Shown here piece after piece: positions 1 through 11,232 of a DNA stretch of 64,000 bases. Made by a program: the position numbers and the translations under genes. This DNA is from Haemonchus contortus. Taxonomy: Eukaryota > Nematoda > Chromadorea > Rhabditida > Trichostrongylidae. Within the stretch, counting starts at the first letter, position 1. Every line of letters starts with the position of its first letter. The stretch spans positions 26,462,897 through 26,526,896 of the forward strand of contig LS997563.1 in assembly GCA_000469685.2 (NCBI GenBank), in the 5' to 3' direction. Below the pieces are notes generated by a model. That model saw only the letters and a list, made by a program, of their open reading frames with translations. It had not been told where the DNA came from and did not search any database.

Positions 1-1876
1 GTCTCGAGCTCGCACTAGCTAGTCTCGCTACTTCTTAAGCAGCCAAGAAAAGATTATGTTTATTCCCGTGTTGAGGTTGTCTGAGCTTACAAACGGGAGC
101 TACAAATAGCCAGTGGGTGCAACACTAGCACCATTATCGTGAACCATTGAATGTGTATGGTGCACACACTTTCGAAAGTCAACGATAGTTCTACAGGTTC
201 TATGCCTTTCGACCGGTGCTTCACGTTTCAAGTCTGGAATGGTTTCTAAAAATTTAGTAGGATCGCCATAGGATATAGCAACTGACACCCATTAATGAAA
301 GGATCAGCCAGATGATTCAATTGGTGGCCCATTGTATCCGTACAGAAACTAATTCCCTCTTCGCAATAACAGCGTTGCAGAGCTGTAACCCTACCCTTCC
401 TCTAGATTGCAAAGAAGCTTTTGCGAAATAAGGACTAAAAGGTGGTATTCTGCAAAGTAGTACTTATCCAATTTGCAAAAGTGGTCCAATAATATGTATG
501 TACCCTGCTAAAAGTGATAGAATTCGCTCGTCCTTCCGGAATTATAAAAAAAATTGGCTATATGTAGGCGCTCACCATCAAATTTTCCCTTTATCATTTG
601 CTATTCCTATAGAATAAAGTACGCAAATGATGCTGATAGATAGGTACATTCTTCGTGAGGCAAAGTGCCAGCTCTCTATCATGGCTTCTAAGAGCAAGTG
701 AGTGGTCTGTTCTATTTTGGATAGGCGAAGCATATCGTGAATAGGTCTGGAGAAGGTAACAGAACACAATATTTTTCACTCACATTGCTCGAAAAAGAAC
801 TGAAGGTCTCTGCTGATAAAAAATGAATTTGATAATCCAAGTGGAACGGATCTCTTGATCAGGCAAAATTCACCCCTGTATCGTCGAACGGCACGTAGGT
901 AAAAAAGTGAAAGTGCAATAAAGTGAAGTAATTTTGGAAAATGAGAAGTAGTTGTGAGCGTGATGTTGTTCATACACCTCCTTCGCAACAGCCTCAAACA
1001 ATCCTGGAAATAAATAGGTTAAACGAGGCTGGGCTATTATGTCGTGTCCATTCGAGCAAGAACACCAACATGCATGGGAAACCACTATCAGTCCTAGGGA
1101 GTATCCTCGCTGAAAAACTAGTCCAGACGAGGGGTGAGCTTGGGAATGAACTTTTGCGTGAGTACGAACTCCAACCTCACCGGATGTTGTCCCAGTGCTG
1201 ATTCTCGTATTTCTCCACTTTTTTTTAGCAGCGCTCATCTTATTTTGCGTTGATCCACAGTGAGAAGGGATGTGGAACTTCAGAAGAGAACCCAAGTTCA
1301 AAGTTCACGATATGTCGTTCGAATTTTCGCTAAGAGACGTTTCTCATTTCCATGTACTGAAATAAATACTGAGTTATACATATGTGCACGCCACACTGAT
1401 CTCCTTCAATGAAAGATCTTTCTTGCTCAAGGATCTCCAGTCGATTCTAATACTACTTCCTGAGCTGTGCGATCAAGATTTGACTCAATCATTACTCAGC
1501 TTGACTTTTCGGCACTTCCATCTTCATCGGAACCTGGGAAGAAGGAAGCGTCTCAGCTCCATTTCAGCCTACAGAAGATATTTTCAATGGGTTCCGAAGA
1601 ACAAATTACAATAAAGTAATGGAGAGCCGTAAGACTAACTAAAATCTAAAGTAGTCGACCCGAATATTTCACCAGTCAATCATGTTTTAGTAAATGAGGT
1701 CCAATTAGGGTGAGCCCAGGGACAACTCGTTGAGGGATCTCGAGGGGCTATTTACGTAAAACTGAGCAGAGGACAACGGCTGCGAAACAGTATGTTCCCT
1801 TTTCGGCCACAGACAAAGGATGGTGGCACATAGTCGTCACAGATGTGGACACAATTCCATTTTGTGTTACATTCAT
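1..1876. other. Left flank without a recognised gene
   Basis: No homology-bearing exon was recognised. The most protein-like open frame is 941-1201 (+), 86 codons from ATG to stop. It has no hydrophobic segment or known motif, and a 143-codon frame lies antisense to it at 870-1301. A second + frame at 1384-1614 (76 codons) is leucine-rich at its start and basic towards its end. Either could be an upstream exon of the hydrolase gene to the right or chance. Neither has a convincing splice context. Confidence 0.4.
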
Positions 1877-3085
1877 TAGGTTGATGTATAAGTTTTTTTT
1901 CAAGACTTTTTTTGTAAATATCTTAATAGCGAACCAGCCTGAAGATTAGAGGTATGCACCATACACTGTTCCTCTAAGTCAACGCTCAGGCAGCTTTTCG
2001 ATTCCTTCCTCCCACAAGAATGGGGCTGGGAGTTGAAAAAGTCGCTGATTGCCTTTCTGACCTCATCATCTATTCCGAACTTTTTTCCGTCCAGAGAGCG
2101 CTGCAGGTGGCTGAACAGGCAGTAATCGGAAGGAGAGAGGTAAGGAATGTAAGGGGGCTGGGCAACAATCAGTAATCCGTACTTCTCCAGATCGGCCGTG
2201 TCGCCTTTACAGTGTTATGTCGGCCGTTGTCATGGTGAAAGTAGATTTCCGCATTTGATCGAGTAATATCGACATGACTTTTCAATTTTTTTTCTGGATA
2301 ACGTATGTGAAAGCGTCAATCGCCTGCCCCTGCTCCAGCAATTCCCAGCGCTCAATGCCTCCTCCGGACCACCAACGGGACAGGAGAATCTTCTTGGGGT
2401 TAATGTCGGCTTTTAGGGTGGCTTCTGGCTATTCTCTTCTATCGACCCACTGCCGCCTCCTCACAGGGTTAGTGTAGAGGACCCACTTCTCACCTCCACT
2501 GATATTCGAGTGGAGAAAGTGAAAATTCTTTTGGAAGGTGAGGAGAGAAGTGCAGGTGGCCACCCTTCTTGATAGGTCATGAGCGGGCCGTTCGTGTGGG
2601 ACACATCAACCAAGCTTTGTTACTTTACCAAGCTGTTCCATTCCACGTGCAATCGTCGACTGATTATAGCCGACTATGGTCGCCATTCCTGTGGTGGTTA
2701 GGTATGGATCTTCCTCCACGGTGGAGCGCAGTAGTTCCTATCCAGCTCCATGGGCCGACCCGACCTCGGAGCATCTTCGAGAGAGAAATCTCCTTCCTTG
2801 AATTTGGCAAACCAAGTCTTGCATGTACGGTAAGACATGACGTCCTCGCCCTATGTTTCCACTAGCTTGCTATGGGTTTCCTTAGTATTCCAGCAGAAAT
2901 CGTAAAGCAAAACCAGGCTGTGGCGCAGGTACATCCTGTCACAGTGTTAATTGTGCGCTAGCTAAAATGATGAAAGAGGTCATGCACACGTCTTCCACAC
3001 GCGATGACGAAATACCAACATCCATGCAAACGAAATAAGAAAGAAGCAAACACGGGGGGAGGGAGAACTTAAGCATCAACCTAAT
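1877..3085 (-). mobile_element. Decayed mariner transposon (copy 1)
   Basis: About 1.2 kb bounded by inverted ends that start TTAGGTTGATG (left at 1877, right near 3085) at TA-rich sites. The - strand carries pieces of a mariner transposase in several frames. An N-terminal segment reads through VMSYRTCKTWFAKFK and a DAPRSGRP-like linker near 2760-2860. Around 2215-2250 is FHHDNGRHNTV, the second catalytic aspartate of a DD34D transposase. A C-terminal part with YSPDYCLFSHLQRSLDGKKF runs to a TGA at 1900-1902. Frameshifts and stops break it, so it is an inactive relic. Its terminal bases match those of the element at 31803-32439, which places both in one mariner group. Confidence 0.88.
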
Positions 3086-3999
3086 ATATCAGAAGAATTT
3101 AGCGCATCTATAAGATCATGTGGAATAGAGGCAGATCTTCAGGACTTGTTGGGCCATCCCCTCCTCCTTCCTCCAACCCTAAACAACTCATCTCGAATCG
3201 CCTATATGATCGCCTTCGCACAACCATGTGTCATATGCCTCATTGGTAGAGAGCGCGCTTAATGAAGTGGATATGTATACTTGACATCGCATCTATGGAG
3301 GGAAGAGGGTATGATGGGGAGACACTTGGACCTTTCTGTATTATTACGAATGGACACTTGTTGGCATGTTCAAGCCAGAATGACTCTTCATCCAAGGAAG
3401 CTAATAGATGATCTCCGGTAATGTGTGCTTAATATCGTGCCTTCAAAGTAGAGAGGAGTGCCATAGGGAGACAGGTAGATCTCCTCGAATAGTGATAGGT
3501 AGCCCTTGGATGGCATACTTGAGTCCTGATTAGCTTCTCCTCTAGGAGAGCATGAAGTACGAATTTTGTGGGTGTGCGTGACCGGAAATTCATGATTCCT
3601 GGCACCCTAACGCTTTGGTGGATGATGTCATGACGAAGAGAAGGGCTATGTACATAAAGTTCTGATAGTGTCGTGGTCTATCGATTTCAATGGAAAATAT
3701 CATTTATGACTCAGTTGCGGAAAAATTGGCGCGGTTTCAGTGCTAATGTAGGGGAGTACTAAATTCATGAAGGAAAATTATTATCGAAATCTACAGAATT
3801 GCTAAAATCTACAGATATAGTTTCCGCAACCGTGCGCGATAACCGCATGCGTCCCATGTCGCACTTGAAGGTCTAAATCGAGGAAGGCTTCCCTCGGGCA
3901 TATTTAGTGGAAAATGAATAGTTCTACAAAGTATGGCAGGCGAACTGCATTCCGACTTTGAAGTCGGCAACTGATATAATGATAACATTTTATTTTTAG
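3086..3999. other. Non-coding stretch upstream of the hydrolase exons
   Basis: I see no recognisable exon, RNA gene or complete repeat. The 5' exons of the hydrolase that continues at 4000 should lie here or further upstream, but no segment with the expected N-terminal similarity and splice sites was found. Confidence 0.4.
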
Positions 4000-6900
4000 C
4001 CATTCACAGTGCGTACTTCGAATGGTCAACATTTAATTGCTGTCAGATGTCTCCCAAGCAGGCCATCCTATTGTTCGCGTATGGATAAACAAGTAAGGCT
4101 TCAGTATATCCGATTTTATCACAGGAATAATATTATTGTTTATCGTATTAGTGAAGTTTTCTGATATTTGTTTCAACAGCTAGCGGGACATGTCATTCAT
4201 CCTCGACCATGCTGAAATATTTCATTTGAGGTGGTGCTTTTTACACAACCCAACTCATCAGACCTTGGGAGTTTTCTGCAACCGAGATACATCAATTTGC
4301 CGCAGTTCGCCGAAATATTCGAAATGGATGTCTACAGCTTTGATTATTCGGGGTCAGTCCTAATTTTCATTTACATTTCCAACCACCAGAAATTAATCTT
4401 TTCAATAAAGCTTTTCACGACATGCAAGCTGGTACAAAGCTTTGAGGTACTGGTATCACGATCAATTAGGTGGTAATCCGGGCTAGCAAAGCAGTTTCTA
4501 ACAAGCTGCTTTCACAATTCATTTGCCATAATTGAACCTCGTGTTGCTTTGATGTTAGTTTGAGGTATTGAGTTTTGTCAACAATTATGATCTCTTTTCA
4601 GATACGGGTATTCAACAGGAAACGTGTCTGAGAAGAATATATATGCCGATATACGTGCCATTTATGACTATATTCGTCGGTCTCAACCGAGTAAAAAGGT
4701 CTGCAAGCTATGCGCATCTTGTGTAGACAACCTTCAAACCCAAACTTCTAATTTTGCTGAAGTGATTGCGCAGCCGGGCAACTAATGCATGCTCAGAGTT
4801 ACCTAAGTAATTCGGGGAAAGAGAGAGGAGTACAACAACCTGGCAATACCCAACTGCGAAGGTTATATCTGCTTTGTAATCGAAGGACAATGGCGAGTAC
4901 AATGTAGAAATACTTGAAAACAGTCAAGAAGTTAACGAGATGCTTTGCTCTCGTTTCCTTGTGTGTATGTAGGCGCAGAGTTTCTATACAGATGTTCATA
5001 GAGTCAGTTCGATCTCAGCAAGCTCTGCAAGAAAGCTTTCCGCAAAGCTTCCATTACGGACATTTGATCTTAATGCCGTGAGCGAGTGTAAGTGTAGAGA
5101 GCATGCAAACAGTTCTAACTAATCATTGCGCATAACAAAAACCTCCAACAATCAGCAGTGCACCACACTCAACTCTGAATTCTTCCGTAGTTTCGGGCTT
5201 CAGTTCAAGTTCCTGAGTGACGAGAAGTACCTTCAACCCACTGAGCATTGCCTTCATGTTTTCGCAGTTTTCGATAGTCGTCTTGAACAGCTTTCAAGTC
5301 AAGCCTGCTGCTTTCGTAATTTCGCAACATTCGTAAAATGTGTGGGAAGAGCGCTCCTTATTGGTTGGATGTTCTGATTTGATGCTATCGAGAGTAAGCG
5401 CTCAAGGCAGATGAAGTAGATCGCGCGATTTCACGACGCCGTATCAGCTCGAGAGCTCGAAAAGAGGCGCTTCCTGGCTACTCGTGGACACTCGTTTCTC
5501 TAAAATGTTCTACGAACCGGCCGTATTCCTCATTGATGTTGTAGACAACGCATTCCTTCCAGAAACAGAAAGCGAATTATCCCATTCGGTGATGGTAGTA
5601 AAGCTATATTCCGTGAAGTAGGGTCACAACTCAGTTTTGCAGCTCTCTCATCACCAGCTACAGATTAGAAGCTAGCACGGGGTAGACGATGGTCCGATCA
5701 GTAGTTTTTCGAAGCAACGGCGACGTCAGTCGTTGGAATTTTTGAGTGAAGATGATAAGATCTGTTTTACTATGGCACTGTCTACTAGGCAATTTCAATG
5801 TCCATCGCAGGCATTGCATCGCGAATGGGAGGGCTTAAGAATTACGAATTATCATTGATGGTGTTGGTCGAAAATGGAAATTCTTACAGTCCTCTAAACT
5901 GCTCATTACCTTTAGGCAGCTTTATGACTCGAAGACTTTGGCCATTTATCTCGAGCGGTCTTACAGAACGCTTTTCAGTAGACCCATCAGGTTGACGTTT
6001 CGGCTCAGATATCCCGAGGATTAGACGACAGGGTTCTGACGAGGGGTAGTCAACCGCATTCTGGGTAGTCACGCTATCCTAGCGTGGGCAAGTTGCTCAT
6101 TTATTAGAGGCAACCGTGGACCGGCTCTAAAGTATTTTCAGTTTTCTCGAATGCAGGCTTGTGGCTCAGCTTAGCACATACAGCATACCCTTCGATCTAA
6201 CGCAGCAAAAACAAAGAGTCTACTTTTAAAACCAGCAGCATCTTTGAGCTAGCACCGTCTGCTTCGGCCCGCAACTTACCTCCTATCCGTCATCTGTAGT
6301 CGGGCCATTTGGTCTCGCAACAAACCTGATCAAGATACAATGATGATTTCAATAAACCTTCAGTCAGGAGGATTCATGACCTTCCTACATGTCTGCCTAT
6401 CAATCTCGACCAATTGAAGGTATTCTATAAGATTTCTAATGTCCTTCTTCACATGCGGACTCCTATCATATCCTACTATGCAAAACTCCATTTACTTAAA
6501 GACGAGTGACTTTTTCTGGCCAGTCTCGGCTTCCTTATTGCGTTTGAACATCTTTATTTTTCAAAGACGCATCTTCACTGCGGTCCAGCTGGTTACTGAC
6601 TGCTATCCATTTTTCAGACCACCAATTCTAATGAGCACCTAAGACAGATAGTTCATTCATCACCAACTGTTATATTTTAGATTGCTCTGTTTGGGTACAG
6701 CATCGGCACAACCGCAGTGATCGACCTGGCGGCATCGCATCCGGAAAATTTGTCCGGAGTAATTTTGGTAGCGCCGTTCACCAGCGGACTGCGACTACTG
6801 GGCAATCATCCGCGGAAGGAGAAAACATTGTTTTTCGACCGATTCAACTCGTGAGATGTCCTTTGCAATATGATTCTTCTTTACCAGCTCTTCAATCAGT

Positions 6901-7491
6901 GTCATTGCAATTTCTGTATAGCTGGAGGCCCGAATCACGATAGTTAAGGCTCCCAAAATAGCGACAGTAAAAGCAGCTGTTGCACGAGCTCACCATGACA
7001 GAAATGGTATGGAAAGGGTACCTGGACGAGACTTCACTAAATGCAATCACATCAAGAGTCATATAGGCATAGAGCCCATACAATATTTGTGCCCTTATAA
7101 CGCCGTATTTTGGCTCTCTTCCTTTATGACAGTGCCACATATGGTGTCCGTGAACTGATTCATTCTAGAGAGATATCACAAAAACCATTTTTATCGTGAG
7201 CTTTGTCTTAGGCCCTGTCACTGTAATTAATAAATTTACTCCATCTGTTTTTGAATAGTATCGTGAACTGCATTCCATGGCTTTCATAATTTACAGGTGG
7301 GACAAGGTGTCGGAGATCGATGTGCCAGTGTTGATTTGTCATGGCGCTCGCGACACCGTTGTTCCTTCAGAACATGGTGTTGAACTACACGAAAAGCTCA
7401 GGAAGCCTGTCACACCTTTGATAGTGCACGGGGCGGATCATCAATCGATCCTCAACGGTGCATTTCCACAAACGTTTTGTCGAATTCATAG
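4000..7491 (+). CDS. ABHD17-like alpha/beta hydrolase (5' partial)
   Basis: A serine hydrolase of the ABHD17/FAM108 type. Family members are membrane-associated depalmitoylases; that role is inferred here. Exons seen: 4000-4092, 4231-4352, 4602-4698, 6681-6850 and 7297-7491, joined by GT..AG introns in matching phase. Motifs in order are PNSSDLG (equivalent of the family HGNxxDLG, with the usual His-Gly replaced), FDYSGYGYSTG across the 4352/4602 junction, the nucleophile elbow GYSIGT in exon 6681, the acid region ICHGARDTVVP, and HGADHQSI carrying the catalytic histidine. The N-terminal exons were not found; family members there have a cysteine cluster used for palmitoylation. The 3' end is uncertain: reading through gives a stop at about 7508, while splicing at 7491 would add a short last exon. 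A polyadenylation-type AATAAA lies near 7748. No stop or frameshift interrupts the core. The intron at 4699-6680 is unusually long for this gene. Confidence 0.88.
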
Positions 7492-8144
7492 GTATGGCTT
7501 TCAAACTTAAATTCTCACCTACTTCATGTCACTGAATCTCCTAAGAAAGATGATGAACTCAGGCTCCACAAAAGAAACTTTATGCTTGTAAAATTCTATT
7601 GATTTTTTCGAGAATCAACCAATTAAGGTTCCTGAAATATGAAACGGAAATCGATGCTCCTTCTCATAAGTAATCAGCGGACGGCGTCACTATTTTCTGA
7701 ATACGCTACAACTTGCAACTCATTCAATGTACCTATGTTTAAGCATCAATAAAGCGTTCACTGAAATACCTTCAGACATCTGTCGAAGTAAAAGACTCAC
7801 GCAGTCAGAATACCTGTCAAGTAAACTAAAAATTTCTTCGAGCACTATTTAGAAATAAATGAGGAAGGACAAGAGAAATACCGGCAAAGGAAGGTGATGG
7901 GGTCAGGGAAATATTGAAAACTTCAATAAACATAAAAAATAATGGGTCAAAGCGCGGTGACCGCGTAGCACGAGTGCGAGTTTGGGTCTCGTCCGACACC
8001 GAAGTTTTTTCACATACACTCACCAACCTTGTGACGCTTTTGGAGAAATAATACCAGTCAACACAACAGCGAGTCACAACAATATCAAAAGACATACATG
8101 GTGTTGCTTCGCCTTCTCAAAATGTGCATTATTACATTATCTCT
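7492..8144. other. Probable 3' region of the hydrolase gene
   Basis: Contains AATAAA near 7748 and no further clear exon. A possible tiny terminal exon begins after the acceptor near 7560 and reads twelve codons to a stop, but nothing independent supports it. Confidence 0.35.
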
Positions 8145-8226
8145 CACCAGTCGGGCCGCCCGGCTAACGCCAGGCTTCCCTCCTTCTTATGGGTTCGCCC
8201 GGCTACGCCGGGCGCTCCTTCTTCCC
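8145..8226. repeat. Dispersed CCAGTCGG / CCGGCTACGCCGGGC repeat, copy 1
   Basis: A short GC-rich block that starts CACCAGTCGG, contains CCCGGCTAACGCC and CTCCTTCTTATG, and ends with the palindrome CCCGGCTACGCCGGGC. The same arrangement recurs at 11869-11919 (first half only) and 21881-21961 (both halves). The origin is unknown. The shared boundaries suggest a transposable-element end rather than a gene. Confidence 0.7.
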
Positions 8227-8875
8227 TTTAGAAATTTGCTATGCGTAAATAACACTTCGGATTCTTCTTTTGCTTTGAAAGCTCTACACCCTCGATATTA
8301 GCTCCGAATTGGGAGCGATTTTTTCTGTAAGCCAACCTCGCTGTGTCCAAAAGAACATCGTCTAATACCACAAAGGCGATTATTCAGAGAAAAAAGTATT
8401 CACAGACTTCATCGCGGCTGAGGCTACTATGTTAGCTACCATCAATGTTCCTCAATGCCATCATCAAGGGCTCTCCTCCTCCTTGGGGTAAAGAAAGGGA
8501 CTTTGCCCAAAAAACACCGAATTATGAAATTCCCCCTTTTTAATATGTTATTTCGCTTTTTCACTGAGCGAGAGTATAGACTATCAAATGCCTTCAAAGA
8601 TGTGCCTCCTTCTCTCTATGGGTACATCATTAAATGTGAATCCAGCATTATTACCGGTCGGATAAATTTTGCTAAGAATGATATCAAAGCAAAGAGGAAC
8701 CGTGATCTTTTACTTAACCGCAAACTCTGCTGGGTAGCGGTCGTGATCTAATAGCAAGAAGTGAACCAATTTCATCTCCTTATAATCACACAACTTACCC
8801 TTCTTGTCGAATGAAACATATCGAAAAGTCAGAGCAACTGGTGTGTGGATCTTCTTCTCTGAGGCCTCTTCTATT

Positions 8876-9470
8876 GTCAGTGTTCCCATCCTGTCCCCTC
8901 CTACTGATTGCTCTCCAAGTCCACGGGATCAGGAGTTATGAATTTCCACTCATTTGTTTCGCGAAATCCTGTTCCTTGGGGGCGTAGTCCGGCCCTACTA
9001 CTCACCATAAGTGTTTTCATACTGCCTCCTACCGAGTTTGAACGCCCTAGAGGCAAACTAAAAGTTTTGGCGCAAACTTCGCCTTCTATAAGCCCGGGGT
9101 CGGGTCCTCCCACCTACGATAAATGTTCCCATCCTACCGCCTGTACTCCTGCCAAGTTTGAATGCCTTGGGCCAAATTGACTTTTGCGGCGCCAAATCCC
9201 ACCCCTGTGCAAGTATTCTGGTCCTGCCACTTACCAAAAGTGTTCCCATCCTGCAACCCTTACTCCTACCAAATATGAACGCTGTAGGTCCACGGGGACA
9301 TGAGTTATGAATTTGCTGCCCAAAGTTTCTAACGCCCACGCCGCGCTCCCTGTAAACGGAATCGGGTCCTGCCACTTACCATAGGTGTTCCCATCCTGTC
9401 CCCCTTACTCCTACCAAATCTGAACGCTTTAGGTCCACGGGGACAGGAGTTATGAATTTCCGGTCAGACA
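8876..9470. repeat. Degenerate tandem repeat, about five units
   Basis: Five diverged copies of a unit built from a CACTTACCATAAGTGTTCCC-like start, a TACTCCTACCAAATCTGAAC-like middle and a TCCACGGGGACAGGAG-like end. They begin near 8876, 8998, 9109, 9228 and 9372, spaced 110-145 bases. The last two are best preserved and end in GTTATGAATTTCC. The regular unit keeps frames open on both strands (8908-9180 + and 9058-9375 -). These read as glycine/arginine-rich repeats and are not taken as genes. Confidence 0.75.
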
Positions 9471-9545
9471 CACACACCGACACACACACAAACAAACAAA
9501 CACACACACACAAACACACCGACACACCAACAGACACACTTAGCG
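9467..9545. repeat. CA-rich simple repeat with GACACAC units
   Basis: Runs of CACACAC, AAACAAAC and CCGACACAC immediately follow the tandem block and end in a CACTTAGCGAATTATATTAAG segment. Related stretches occur at 12894-12950 and 23466-23525, each ending in an AGTTA(G/C) plus TTTATA segment. This suggests the 3' tail of one dispersed element. A rough mirror-complementary GT-rich stretch follows at 9600-9650. Confidence 0.55.
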
Positions 9546-9980
9546 AATTATATTAAGTAGGATGTTTACAAAGCAGTACTTGGTGTGCCAGTTTGTAGTT
9601 TCGTTAGTTTCTGTGTTTGTCGCTTTGTCTGCCTGTCTGTACGTGAAACTTTGTGATTTCGATCAAGGTAGTGGTAAGGGAAACGCAGCTCTATTTCACA
9701 TTTTCTTCTTAAATATGAAGCAGTAACTTGGGTGTAGGTTGATGGAGTAGGGTGAGTACTGCGAAATGAAGTGGGTACTTCAAAACTGCGATTCCGATCT
9801 GTTCTGTTATCCTGCTATGTATGTCTATGCGAAAATCGGAGGTGATAATGTAGTTGAGAGAAGTTCAGTGGGAAGGTTTTCTCTACTTTAGGACTTTCGG
9901 AGACACTACTGTCAACGCCCATAAAGTCGAGCTCATCTGTTTTTTCAGAGATCCACTTTGTGACAAGCCTTCCATCATAT

Positions 9981-11232
9981 ACGAGGGCTGCCTTTTATAT
10001 TTTGAGATTTGATAACACTAGTGTAGCAATCTAGCAACTGACATCACTATCGTAAAGTTTGACTATTCTGAGGATACGTTGCGAAATTTGAGCGCGATTT
10101 GTGTTGTTTACACTAAGTTATAAGATTTTATTTGGGCCAAGTTATGGGGTTGAATCGTGAGCATTTTTGCGCGATGATTTTCTACAACTTTCGACGTGGA
10201 CTAACTCAACAGCAATGCATGGATGAACTTAGTTCAGTTTTTGGTGGTGAAGCTCCATCCAGGGCAAGTGTTTATCGATGGTACAGTGAGTTCACCCGAG
10301 GTCGCAGTTCACTCGAAGAAGAATTTCGTGGCGGTCGTCCAAAATCAGTTGTTGTTCCGGAAACCGTGTATACTGTGCACAAACTAATATTGCAAGACGT
10401 CATGTGACCTATCATGAGATTGGGACAACCTTGGGCATTAGTGGGACCAGCATACATTCAATATTGCATGAACATTGGACTGTAAAAAAATTGTTTTTGA
10501 AAAATTTGTCAATCCCCCAAGAAAGGGACTCGTGTCGATTGGTCGAAAGAAATGCTCAAAAAATACGATGCTTCGAAACATGTCTATAGCATCGAAACAG
10601 ATGATGGATCATGGATTCGTGCGTATGAGCCCGGAAGGAAACAGCAGTCGACCGTATGGTATTTCAAGATGAGCCAAATCCGTCAAAAGCTGTCCGCGCA
10701 CCAAGCACTTCCGAGCAATTGATCTCCTGTTTTTTCTGGAAAAACTGGACATGTCGCAACCGTACCACTAGAATAAGCAGAACAGTCAATTCTGAGTGGT
10801 ATACCACCATTTGTTTGCCAGATAACTCCCAAAAAATCAGGAAAGCCAACTGCTGATTAGGGATCACTCTTCACCACGACAATGCGAGCTCCCACACATC
10901 GGCCTAAACAACTTCATTTTTGAGCACTTGAAACAACGATTTGACAGAGCATCAGCCATGTAGTCCCCGAGTGACTTCTTCTCATCCCGTACGAAAAAAA
11001 TAAAATGAGAGGTCAACGTTTTTCGACACCTGAAGAAGCCGTTGATGCGTTCAGAATCCATGTTTTAGAGTTACCTGCATCAGAGTGGCAAAAGTGCTTC
11101 GAAAATTGGTTCGAGCTCATGCAAAAGTGTATAGATCTTAATGTGAAGAATTTTAAAAGGCAGTAAAGCGATTTCCAATAAATGATATTTGTTTCTGTTC
11201 CCAACTCTCAAAATATAAAAGGCAGCCTACGT
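9981..11232 (+). mobile_element. Nearly full-length mariner transposon (copy 2)
   Basis: About 1.25 kb with 28-base inverted ends: the left begins ACGAGGGCTGCC and the right end is the complement of ACGTAGGCTGCC, both continuing TTTTATATTTTGAGA. This is the normal size for mariner. The ends differ from those of the other mariners here, so it is a different lineage. The transposase on the + strand is listed separately. Confidence 0.92.
10132..11166 (+). pseudogene. Mariner transposase, broken by frameshifts
   Basis: The frame opens at 10132 and runs 91 codons through the paired helix-turn-helix region (RGLTQQQCMDELSSVFGG, then ASVYRWYSEFTRGRSSLEEE and GRPKSVV) to a premature stop near 10405. 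Similarity continues in other frames. GTTLGISGTSIHSILHEH lies around 10420-10480. The first catalytic aspartate region TDDGSWIRAYEP is near 10600-10630. FQDEPNPSKAVRA is at about 10665, and LHHDNASSH with the second aspartate is near 10872-10900. The last catalytic region is damaged (SPSDFF after a stop). The C-terminal stretch WQKCFENWFELMQKCIDLN ends at TAA 11164-11166. The protein cannot be made intact, so the copy is non-autonomous. Confidence 0.9.

Noticed and set aside
870..1301. 143-codon - frame
   Set aside because: Opposes another open frame. Composition is atypical and no motif or exon boundary is evident.
8908..9375. Overlapping frames on both strands
   Set aside because: They stay open because of the tandem repeat unit. 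The proteins are just translated repeats.
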